From CAYYNP01 sp964472545 (lineage in GTDB: Bacteria; Planctomycetota; Planctomycetia; Pirellulales; Thermoguttaceae), in NCBI GenBank assembly GCA_964472545.1, contig CAYYNP010000024.1:1-56389 (forward strand): a stretch of 56,389 bases of DNA. The letters are read 5' to 3'. Below the pieces are notes generated by a model. It did not search any database, was not told the origin of the DNA, and worked only from the letters and a program-made list of their open reading frames with translations. Positions 7,993-15,420 of the stretch are shown here, in pieces; position 1 is the first letter of the stretch; every line of letters begins with the position of its first letter. A program made the translations under genes and the position numbers.

Positions 7993-9495
7993 CTACGGGA
8001 GTTGCGGCGACGGCGTTGGCTCCTCGGTCACGGTAGGGCGATCCGGCGCGGCGGATTGAACTGCGGGGATATCAAGTTGCTCGCGGGAGAAATACCGCCA
8101 TGCGCCGTTCTCGCGCTTGGCCAGGAACACTTCACCCATGTCGTCCAGCACGGCGCTGAGCGGGATGTCGCCGGTCACCCCGGGCCAGGGTTTGTTGCGG
8201 TAGGCCAGCACGTCGCGGACCTTAGCCCGATTCAGCCCGGCCACTTGCACCGCCCAGATCAACATGTTCATGCCGTCATAGGCGTGGGCAGCATAGGTCT
8301 CCGGTTCCTCGCCAAAACGCTTGCGGAAGGACTCGCGGAAGGCCTCGTACTTGGCATCGACGCGGTCGGGGTCCCAAGGAAACGTGCAGATCACTCCCTC
8401 GGCGTTCTTGCCGGCGATCTCGACGAACTCGCCGCTTACACAACGGTCGCAGGCGAAGAAGGGTTGCTTCATGCCCATCTCGCGCATTTGGTTGAGGATG
8501 CGGGCACCGTCGGCAGCGTCGCCCCAGTGGACGACCGCTTCGACGTTGGCCCGCTTGATCCGTTCGAGTTGCAGCGAGAAGTCTTCGATGCCCAGCCGAT
8601 AGGCCATCTCCTGCACGATCGGTTTGCCCAGCCGGCGGCTGCCGTCGCGGACCTCGCGGACGCCGAAGCGGCCGTAGCGGTTGCTGGCACGCATGATGCC
8701 GACGCGATCGTACCCCAGCTTGCGATAGAGGTAGTCGACCAGCAGGTAGCCCATCTGACGGTCGTCGCCGATGCAGCGGACGACCCAGGGGATGTTCGTC
8801 TCGACGAAGGTCGGGTCGGTGTCGCCGGAGTTGATCATCAGCACTTCGGCCTTCAGCGCGACGCGAATGGCGATGTGGCTGTTGGCGCCGTCGATGGTGC
8901 CCAGGATCGCCCAGACCTTGTCGGTGTAGGCCATTCTGATGATCTCGTTTCCCGACGCCCCCCAGAGCCCGTTGTCGTTGCTCACGACCAGCTCGAAGGG
9001 GATCTTGCGTTTGTGGTATCCGCCGCGTTGGTTGGCGTGTTCGACGGCCAGCCGCGAGCCCTGCAACATCTTCACACCCAACACTTCCTCGTGGCTCTTA
9101 CCGCCGGTGGCCACGGAGACGGTCGACATGATCGGGCCGATGAAGCCCAGCTTGACCGTGTCGACGTGTTTCGGTTCGGGGATCGCGCGGCCGGGGCCGG
9201 TGTATTCGAGTTGCTGCAGGAAGTGCTGTTTGTCGGGCTTGCGGAGGCCGTGGTAGGGCGTCATCTCGCCGGATGTTCCCGCGTAGCCGCGATCCTGTTT
9301 CAGCTCGAGATCCGGAGCGCCGAAAGCCCCGGCCGAGTTGATCTTGTCGAGCACGTGGCGGGTTTCGTCGTCAACTTCCGTCGACGCCGCCGGCTCGGGT
9401 TTCACTTCTCGCGGCCTTTCATCCTCGGGCGCTGCCCAACACGGGGCAACTGTCACCACGAACGCGATGAGGAGGGGGATTCTGCAGCGTATCAT
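7993..9495 (-). CDS. Periplasmic substrate-binding protein, Leu/Ile/Val (Peripla_BP_6) type
   Basis: A 500-residue exported binding protein, signal peptide about 1-22 (ending CWAAPE). A roughly 100-residue N-terminal extension precedes the binding fold, which starts at VDTVKLGFIGPIMS. Family features: LAVEHANQRGGYHKRKIPFELV, VWAILGTIDGANSHIAIRVAL, INSGDTDPTFVETNIPW, VGIMRASNRYGRFGV, and the hinge/second-lobe segment AEGVICTFPWDPD. The C-terminal tail is Pro/Thr-rich. It starts 3 bases after the stop of the preceding gene, so translation is coupled. Its paralogue follows 82 bases downstream. The ligand is unknown; without a LivHMGF partner it may serve a sensor or redox partner rather than an ABC importer. 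Confidence 0.87.
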   Translation of the reverse strand: MIRCRIPLLIAFVVTVAPCWAAPEDERPREVKPEPAASTEVDDETRHVLDKINSAGAFGAPDLELKQDRGYAGTSGEMTPYHGLRKPDKQHFLQQLEYTGPGRAIPEPKHVDTVKLGFIGPIMSTVSVATGGKSHEEVLGVKMLQGSRLAVEHANQRGGYHKRKIPFELVVSNDNGLWGASGNEIIRMAYTDKVWAILGTIDGANSHIAIRVALKAEVLMINSGDTDPTFVETNIPWVVRCIGDDRQMGYLLVDYLYRKLGYDRVGIMRASNRYGRFGVREVRDGSRRLGKPIVQEMAYRLGIEDFSLQLERIKRANVEAVVHWGDAADGARILNQMREMGMKQPFFACDRCVSGEFVEIAGKNAEGVICTFPWDPDRVDAKYEAFRESFRKRFGEEPETYAAHAYDGMNMLIWAVQVAGLNRAKVRDVLAYRNKPWPGVTGDIPLSAVLDDMGEVFLAKRENGAWRYFSREQLDIPAVQSAAPDRPTVTEEPTPSPQLP

Positions 9496-9498
9496 CGT

Positions 9499-10659
9499 TC
9501 ACTTCGCTTTCAAACCCGGGTAGTATCCGGTGCCTTTTGCCCAGCCGAGGCCCTTGGAGGTCCCCACCCAGACATCGTTGCCGTCGAATTCGGTCCAGAG
9601 CAGGTAGTTGTGCGGCACGCTACGTTTCAGCGGTACGGTGGCCAGCACCTTCTTGCCTTGTTGGATCACCGCCGTGCCGCCGGGCGTTTTGGCGTCGCGG
9701 GTGTAGGTCACCCACGTATCGCTGTCGAAATCGGTCAACACGCCCAAGCCCTTGTCGGTGGCGAACCAGGCCTCGTTGGCACTGCGGCCCTTGACCGAAT
9801 TGCCGAAGTCGCTGGGCAGCCCGGTCTCGTGGGCGTAGTAGCCCCGCCAATGCCGCCCGTCGTAACGCGACATGCCAAAATAGGTCGACACCCAAAGGAC
9901 GCCGTCGACGTGGCTCACTCCGCTGGTGACCACGTGGACGATGCCGTCGTCTCGGTAGAGATCGATCTCCATCTCGCCGTCGGGATCGAGGTAGTCCTTC
10001 CAGCGCTCGGTGGCCACGTCGAATTCGAGCACGCCGCTGCCCCAAACGGCCAGATAGACCTTGCCCTTGTCGTAACAGGCGCCGTAGTTCCAGATTTCTT
10101 CCATCGGGGCGTTCTTGTCGGTGTAGATGGTCCACTCGCCGGTGGCCGTGTTGAAGCGGCTGGCCCCGGCGGTGGTGGCGGCCCAGACATTCTTGTCCTG
10201 CACTGCCACGCCGTAGACCACGTCGTTGACCAGTCCGCTGTTGAGTTGGTGAAAATGATCGAAGCGTCCGCCGCTGAAGCGGACCAGTCCGCCGCCGAAG
10301 AGCCCCAGCCAGACCTCGCCGGTTTTGGGGTTGGCATCGATCGCCGCGATGACCCGCCACGGCAGCCCGTCCTTTTCGGTCCAGCTTCGGATCTTACCGG
10401 TCCGCTTGTCGAAGCACGCCAGGCCGCCTTCGGTGCCGATCCAGACCTTCGGGCCGTCGACCTCCACGGCGAAGATGTGGTCGTTCGGCAGGCCGTCTTT
10501 GACGGTGAAGTGTTTCCAGTCGGAGTAGACGTAGGGGCGCGCCGAAACGCCGGCATCGTCCGCCGGCTCGGCGGCGGGAAGGGTGAAACCGAAGCCAATG
10601 GGCGCGAAGATCGCAAGAAGGAAGCCCGCCCCGGCAATCATGGATCGGCGTGTAGTCAT
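9499..10659 (-). CDS. Exported two-component-regulator-type beta-propeller (Reg_prop) protein
   Basis: A 386-residue protein made almost entirely of Reg_prop/YCF48-like blades. Repeats carry the pattern W-x-A/G-T-x-x-G-x-x-x-F/Y: VWIGTEGGLACFDKRTG, VWLGLFGGGLVRFSGG, VWAATTAGASRFNTATG, LWVSTYFGMSRYDG, AWFATDKGLGVLTDF, VWVGTSKGLGWAKG. The recurring phrase KDGLPNDHIFAVEVDG is typical of sensor-kinase propellers, but there is no kinase domain and no transmembrane helix after the leader (MTTRRSMIAGAGFLLAIFAP, with a twin Arg). It is therefore a free periplasmic propeller. It follows the ten-haem cytochrome gene by 76 bases and is coupled (3 bases) to the binding-protein gene after it. Confidence 0.85.
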   Translation of the reverse strand: MTTRRSMIAGAGFLLAIFAPIGFGFTLPAAEPADDAGVSARPYVYSDWKHFTVKDGLPNDHIFAVEVDGPKVWIGTEGGLACFDKRTGKIRSWTEKDGLPWRVIAAIDANPKTGEVWLGLFGGGLVRFSGGRFDHFHQLNSGLVNDVVYGVAVQDKNVWAATTAGASRFNTATGEWTIYTDKNAPMEEIWNYGACYDKGKVYLAVWGSGVLEFDVATERWKDYLDPDGEMEIDLYRDDGIVHVVTSGVSHVDGVLWVSTYFGMSRYDGRHWRGYYAHETGLPSDFGNSVKGRSANEAWFATDKGLGVLTDFDSDTWVTYTRDAKTPGGTAVIQQGKKVLATVPLKRSVPHNYLLWTEFDGNDVWVGTSKGLGWAKGTGYYPGLKAK

Positions 10660-10735
10660 GTCAGTCCTCTGGTCGTTTGGCCGAAGGCCAGGCCGTTCAT
10701 AACCCGTCTCTGCGAACGCATTATTCGTCTCATCA

Positions 10736-13696
10736 TCACAAGGTCTTCAAGTATTCGATCAAATCGTTCAACTGGTCCTTCGTCATATCGTTCGTCACCC
10801 CGTGCTGGTCGTACGGATTGTACCGCGTCCAGATCTCTTCCAGCGTATCCGCCGTGCCGTCGTGCAGGTAGGGGGCCGAATCGTAGATGTTGCTCAGATG
10901 GGGCACGTCGAATTTGCCCTTGTGGTCCAACTCGTGCCGCGTGCCCACGTCGACCTGTGTACGGTTGGTGTAAAGCGGCGGAAAATGGCAATTCACGCAG
11001 CGGTCCTTCTTCGGGATTACCCGGCCGTCGTTGGTTCGCGCCCGCTCGAACATCGCCTTGCCGCGGCGTTGCGCGTCGGTCAACTCGGCCCCCAACGGAC
11101 GGTAGCGATTCGGCGGCCGAGGAATCGTGCAGATGTAGTTCTCCAAGGCCGAAAGCTGCGCGGGTGTAAACGGCTGGATCCGCGTGAAAAAGACCGCCAA
11201 CCGCGGGCCGCACTGGCGCTGCAGGCTGGGGTTGAGCCCCGTCCACTTAAACGGCGCCGTGTCGAGTATCCCCCGCAGCGTGCGGTTGTCGACCGGGCTG
11301 ACGCCCAGCCCGTCCGGCTCGATGTCGTACGTCAGCCCGTCGACGTGTCCGTCCGGATGGCACGTATGGCAAGAGAATTGGCGATGGAACGAGATGTTGG
11401 CGCTGTGAAACACGCGCTCGCCGTAGCGGATCTTGGTGATCTCCTTGGGGCCGCCCAGATCGATACGTTCGACCGCCGCCATTCGGCTCAGATCGACCGC
11501 GGTGAGCGAGTCGTCGAGCGAATTGGCCACGAACGCCGTGCGGCCGTCGGGCGTGACCAGCACGCCGCGAGGGCTGATGCCTGTGGGAATGTGGGTCAGC
11601 ACAAACTCCGTCGGCTTGCCCAGGTGATTCGGGAAGACGTGCTTCCGCTCGTGTTCGTTGGCCCCTTCGAGCATGGCGGTGAGCTTCACCAGATCGACCA
11701 CGGCCAGCCGGTCCGAGCCGGAACTGGTGACCAGGGCCGTACGTCCGTCGGGCGTGATGGCCACGTCGGCCGGGTCCGGGAAGCAGAGGTTCGGCTCGTC
11801 CAACAGCACCTGATCGACCCGGCCGTCGCGCCAGAGGATCGCCAGCCCGTTGGTGATCGTCCAACCCTGCAAGAGCCGCGTCATGGGCACGAGGTTCTTG
11901 GTGCGGTTGAGCGTCGCCAGGGCGTAGCGGCCGCTGGGGTGCCAGGCGATCCCTTGCAACAGATTGGACGCCGGCACAACGATCCGGTCGTCGACCACGG
12001 CCCGCCGGGTGTCGATCACCGTCACTTCCGACATCGACGGCGTGCGGGGCGCGACGAAACGCGAAAGTGTATTCGTGGCGTAGATCTGCGAGCCGTCGGG
12101 CGAAAGCGCCAACGACCAGGGGCCGCGGCTGGCCGAAAGCCGCTTGATCTCTTCGAGCGTGGCCGTGTCGAGCACCGAAACGTCGCCGGAAGACGTGTTG
12201 AGCACGTAGAGCCGCTTTCCTTCGCGATCGGTCAGCAGCCCGTGCGGCTCGTCGCCGACCGGCGCGGTTTGCAGTACCTTTCGCGCGGCCACTTGAATCA
12301 CCGAGACCGTGTCGTCCAGCCGGTTACTGACGTACGCTCGGCTGCCGTCGGGGCTGAAGGCGACGTCGGTCGGATGATGGCCGACTTCGATCTCGGCGAC
12401 CTTGCGGCGCAGGGCCACGTCAACAACGCAGACCGTATGCGATGCCTCGCAGGCGACGTAGAGCTCGCGGCCGTCGGGCGTCAAGGCCATATTCAGCGGC
12501 GTCTTGTATTGCGGGGCCAGGGCCGTCTTCGGCAGTTCGGTCGGGTGGGCGATCTGCTTCATCGCCGCGTCGTAGTCGAACGGCTTGCCGTGGGCGTTCT
12601 CGTGGCAACTCAGGCACGTGTCGCGGTCGACGTCGTTGAGCCCGGCGGCCCGGGCGGCCAAGCGGTCCCGCATGATGACTTCCGGCGTATATTCACTGCC
12701 CGGCCCGTGACACGCCTCACAGCCGACGCCCTCGTCGATCGCATACGAATCGCGTGCCCCGGGCGTCCGGTCGTGATAGGCCGACGCATGACATTTCAGG
12801 CAGGCGCCGCTATGCTGCGGATCTTCGTCGACGCCAGCCTTCCTGGCGATCTCTGCCGCCTTGGGCGTGGCCAATACGGCATACGCCCGGGCGTGGCCAC
12901 TGGCCCGCCATTTGCTGAACTGATAGCCGCTCTCGGGACCTTGGTGACACTCGGCACAAGCCATCACGCCGACGTATTGCGGCGCACGCTTCTCGCCGGA
13001 CGGCTTCGGACGCGGCGGCCACTCGCCGGTCGCCCATGGCCGGGGCGTGGGATGTTCGATCTGCTTCATCGCCGCGGCCATGTCGAGCTTCGGCAGGTTG
13101 TGGACCGCGACGTGGGAGCCTTTGACCTGGTGGCAGCCCATGCAATCCTGCTCTTTGGGCATCATCAACCCGGCCGCAACGGCCCGGCGGCGGTCGAGCA
13201 TCACCTCCCTGTCCATGTACTCGCTGCCCGGGCCGTGACACTTCTCGCACTGCACGCCGTCTTCGGTGACGAACGTCTCGTCCTTCTCCCAATCCTCGGC
13301 CTCGGCGCCCGTGGCGTGACATCCCAAACAGACGGCCGACTCTTGCGGCTCCTGCGGAATGCCGCTGAGTTGGGCAATCTTCTTGGCCTCCGGATGGGAA
13401 AGCACCGAATACGCCCGGGCGTGTTTTGAAAGCAGCCAGCGGCTGAACTGATGGCCCATGTGCTCGCCCTGATGGCACGACGCACACACACGGGCCCCGA
13501 CGTAGACCGGATGTTTCTCCTCCTCCGCCGCCGGCAGCGACGCGGCCAGCAAACACATCAACAAGCACGCAGGATGCGAAAAACGCACCGCGGCCAAGGC
13601 ACCACGGCGCGATGGACACGCCGTACGGGCACAAGTTCCCAAGTCGCCGCGGTGCGATTTGCGCATCCTGTGAACGGAATCACTACTTCTCATCAT
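10736..13696 (-). CDS. Ten-haem cytochrome / YVTN propeller / di-haem peroxidase-like fusion protein
   Basis: A protein of about 986 residues with ten CxxCH haem c motifs. After a signal sequence (about 40-58) come two homologous four-haem modules (about 66-215: CASCH, CLGCH, CEKCH, CMGCH; about 240-385: CAECH, CLKCH, CEACH, CLSCH), similar to the cytochrome c554-like family and evidently an internal duplication (both contain CHGPGSEY). A seven-bladed YVTN propeller follows (about 400-740; LYVACEASHTVCVVD, AYVSNRLDDTVSVI). The C-terminus is MauG/di-haem peroxidase-like with CHTCH and CVNCH. Starts at 13696, 13693 or 13666 are possible; all lie at or next to the stop of the preceding gene (13683). 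Likely a periplasmic electron-transfer enzyme or hub. Confidence 0.88.
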   Translation of the reverse strand: MMRSSDSVHRMRKSHRGDLGTCARTACPSRRGALAAVRFSHPACLLMCLLAASLPAAEEEKHPVYVGARVCASCHQGEHMGHQFSRWLLSKHARAYSVLSHPEAKKIAQLSGIPQEPQESAVCLGCHATGAEAEDWEKDETFVTEDGVQCEKCHGPGSEYMDREVMLDRRRAVAAGLMMPKEQDCMGCHQVKGSHVAVHNLPKLDMAAAMKQIEHPTPRPWATGEWPPRPKPSGEKRAPQYVGVMACAECHQGPESGYQFSKWRASGHARAYAVLATPKAAEIARKAGVDEDPQHSGACLKCHASAYHDRTPGARDSYAIDEGVGCEACHGPGSEYTPEVIMRDRLAARAAGLNDVDRDTCLSCHENAHGKPFDYDAAMKQIAHPTELPKTALAPQYKTPLNMALTPDGRELYVACEASHTVCVVDVALRRKVAEIEVGHHPTDVAFSPDGSRAYVSNRLDDTVSVIQVAARKVLQTAPVGDEPHGLLTDREGKRLYVLNTSSGDVSVLDTATLEEIKRLSASRGPWSLALSPDGSQIYATNTLSRFVAPRTPSMSEVTVIDTRRAVVDDRIVVPASNLLQGIAWHPSGRYALATLNRTKNLVPMTRLLQGWTITNGLAILWRDGRVDQVLLDEPNLCFPDPADVAITPDGRTALVTSSGSDRLAVVDLVKLTAMLEGANEHERKHVFPNHLGKPTEFVLTHIPTGISPRGVLVTPDGRTAFVANSLDDSLTAVDLSRMAAVERIDLGGPKEITKIRYGERVFHSANISFHRQFSCHTCHPDGHVDGLTYDIEPDGLGVSPVDNRTLRGILDTAPFKWTGLNPSLQRQCGPRLAVFFTRIQPFTPAQLSALENYICTIPRPPNRYRPLGAELTDAQRRGKAMFERARTNDGRVIPKKDRCVNCHFPPLYTNRTQVDVGTRHELDHKGKFDVPHLSNIYDSAPYLHDGTADTLEEIWTRYNPYDQHGVTNDMTKDQLNDLIEYLKTL

Positions 13697-15398
13697 CAAC
13701 CACCGTAAGGATCTGATCGGCCGCCACGTCGCTCAATCGCGTCGTGCGGCCGTCGGGCCAGCGGATTTCGACGGTGTCGGCCTTGGCCGATTGGCCCAAC
13801 CCGAAATGCGGCCGAGGGTCGGCCTGCGATAGGTACCCCGTGACGGGAATCGCGTCGTGAACCTGCTTCAGCGAGCCGGTAGTCACGGTGATCCGCGCCC
13901 CGATCGCGTGCGACTTCCCGCCCGGCAGCTTGGCGGCAACCTTCAGCCACCGGTTGCGATTGCCGCCGTCGTTTCGCAACAGCCTAGCCCGATCGTTGAG
14001 GTTGATTACCAGCAGGTCCAAATCGCCGTCGTTGTCGTAATCGCCGAAGGTGGCCCCGCGGCCGACGTACTTCTCGTTGAAATACTGCCCGGAGCGGTTG
14101 GCCACGTCGATGAACGTCCCCGTGCCGTCGTTGCGCATCAGCACGTCCTCTTCGGCGTACTCGTGATGGGCGTTGCCGTTGCCCACGAAGACGTCGAGGT
14201 ATCCGTCGTTGTCGTAGTCCACCAGCAGGCCGCCCCAGCCGGTGTACTGGCCGCAGACGACCGCCAGCTTCGACGGCGCGGTGCGGTCTTCAAAATAGTC
14301 GCCGCGGTTCATCAGCAAGCAGCCGTAGCCCATGTCGGGCACGTAGATATCGAGCCGTCCGTCGCGATCGACGTCTCCCACGGCGGGGCCCATCGACGAC
14401 ACGCCCTGGCCACCCTCGCCGAACGCCAGCCCGGTGAGCAGGGCCTCGTCCTTGAAAACGCCCTTGCCGCCGTTCTGATAGTAGTAGTTCTCCATGGCGT
14501 CGTTGGCCACGTAGATATCGAGCCGGCCGTCGTTGTTCAAATCGGCCACGGTGGCGCTCATCGCCCGGCCGTCGGGGTCCAGCACGCCGGCGGCTTCGGT
14601 CACGTCGGTAAACGTCCCGTCGCCGTTGTTGCGGTACAGTGCGTCGGCCTGGCCGCTGTAGCTCAAGGGACCGGGATAGCCGGCAGCGGCATGATAGTCG
14701 CGAAACGCCCCGCCGTCGTACTTCAGGTAGTTGGCCACGTAGACGTCCAGATCGCCGTCGCCGTCGTAGTCGAACCAAGGTGCACAGAGACTCCAACGGG
14801 CGTCGGCCAGGCCGGACGGCTTCGAGACGTCGGAAAACGTGCCGTCGCCGTTGTTGCGGTAAAGGACGTTCGGCCCGTAGTTGAGCACGTAGAGGTCCGG
14901 GTCGCCGTCGGCGTCGTAGTCGGCGGCCGAACAGCCGAAGCCGTAGCCCTGGTGTCCCACGCCGGCCCGCTGGGTGACCTCGGTAAACGTGCCGTCGCCG
15001 TTGTTGCGATAGAGCCGGTTCAGCAGTTTGCCTCGCAGGCTTCGGCCGCGGTTATGGCTGACGTCTTTCATCCAGCAGCCGTTGACGAAGTAGAGGTCGA
15101 GCCAGCCGTCGCCGTCGTAATCGAACATCGCCGCCCCCGCCCCGGTGCCTTCGACGATGTTGGTCAGGTCGAAATCGCCGAAGCGGTGCCGCACGTCGAT
15201 GCCGGCCTGTTCGGTGACGTCGGTGAAGACGGGCAATTGAGGTTCGGTCTCTGCGCCCGACAGCCGGGCGGCGGCGATGCATAGCGTCGCAATAGCAACG
15301 GTGCCGACGACTCTCGTAGCCGAATTCGCCAGAATTTGGCCGTTTCCCTTTGATCTCCAAAGTCTGGCGACTTCGGCTACAGTCTGCGAACACTTCAC
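13683..15398 (-). CDS. CRTAC1-family FG-GAP/VCBS repeat protein with ASPIC/UnbV domain
   Basis: A 571-residue exported protein. The start is a GTG at 15398, chosen for the GGAGG eight bases before it and because longer frames would overlap the upstream gene. A hydrophobic leader (VVGTVAIATLCIAAA) is followed by seven or more FG-GAP repeats with calcium-binding-like loops (DYDGDGWLDLYFVN, DYDADGDPDLYVLN, DLNNDGRLDIYVAN, DVDRDGRLDIYVPD, DYDNDGYLDVFVGN, DYDNDGDLDLLVIN), forming an integrin-alpha-like propeller. The C-terminus has the ASPIC/UnbV segment VEIRWPDGRTTRLSDV. It lies 22 bases after the di-haem gene and overlaps the start of the ten-haem cytochrome gene, so it sits inside the operon. 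Likely an extracellular scaffold. Confidence 0.88.
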   Translation of the reverse strand: MKCSQTVAEVARLWRSKGNGQILANSATRVVGTVAIATLCIAAARLSGAETEPQLPVFTDVTEQAGIDVRHRFGDFDLTNIVEGTGAGAAMFDYDGDGWLDLYFVNGCWMKDVSHNRGRSLRGKLLNRLYRNNGDGTFTEVTQRAGVGHQGYGFGCSAADYDADGDPDLYVLNYGPNVLYRNNGDGTFSDVSKPSGLADARWSLCAPWFDYDGDGDLDVYVANYLKYDGGAFRDYHAAAGYPGPLSYSGQADALYRNNGDGTFTDVTEAAGVLDPDGRAMSATVADLNNDGRLDIYVANDAMENYYYQNGGKGVFKDEALLTGLAFGEGGQGVSSMGPAVGDVDRDGRLDIYVPDMGYGCLLMNRGDYFEDRTAPSKLAVVCGQYTGWGGLLVDYDNDGYLDVFVGNGNAHHEYAEEDVLMRNDGTGTFIDVANRSGQYFNEKYVGRGATFGDYDNDGDLDLLVINLNDRARLLRNDGGNRNRWLKVAAKLPGGKSHAIGARITVTTGSLKQVHDAIPVTGYLSQADPRPHFGLGQSAKADTVEIRWPDGRTTRLSDVAADQILTVVDDEK

Positions 15399-15420
15399 GG
15401 TCGATCCCTCCGAGGTTGTC

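Noticed and set aside
7909..11169. A 1086-codon plus-strand open frame
   Set aside because: It lies antisense to three well-supported exported proteins; long antisense frames are expected in GC-rich genes, and its translation has no domain.
10802..13429. An 875-codon plus-strand open frame
   Set aside because: Antisense shadow of the ten-haem cytochrome gene, with Arg/Val-rich composition and no ribosome site.
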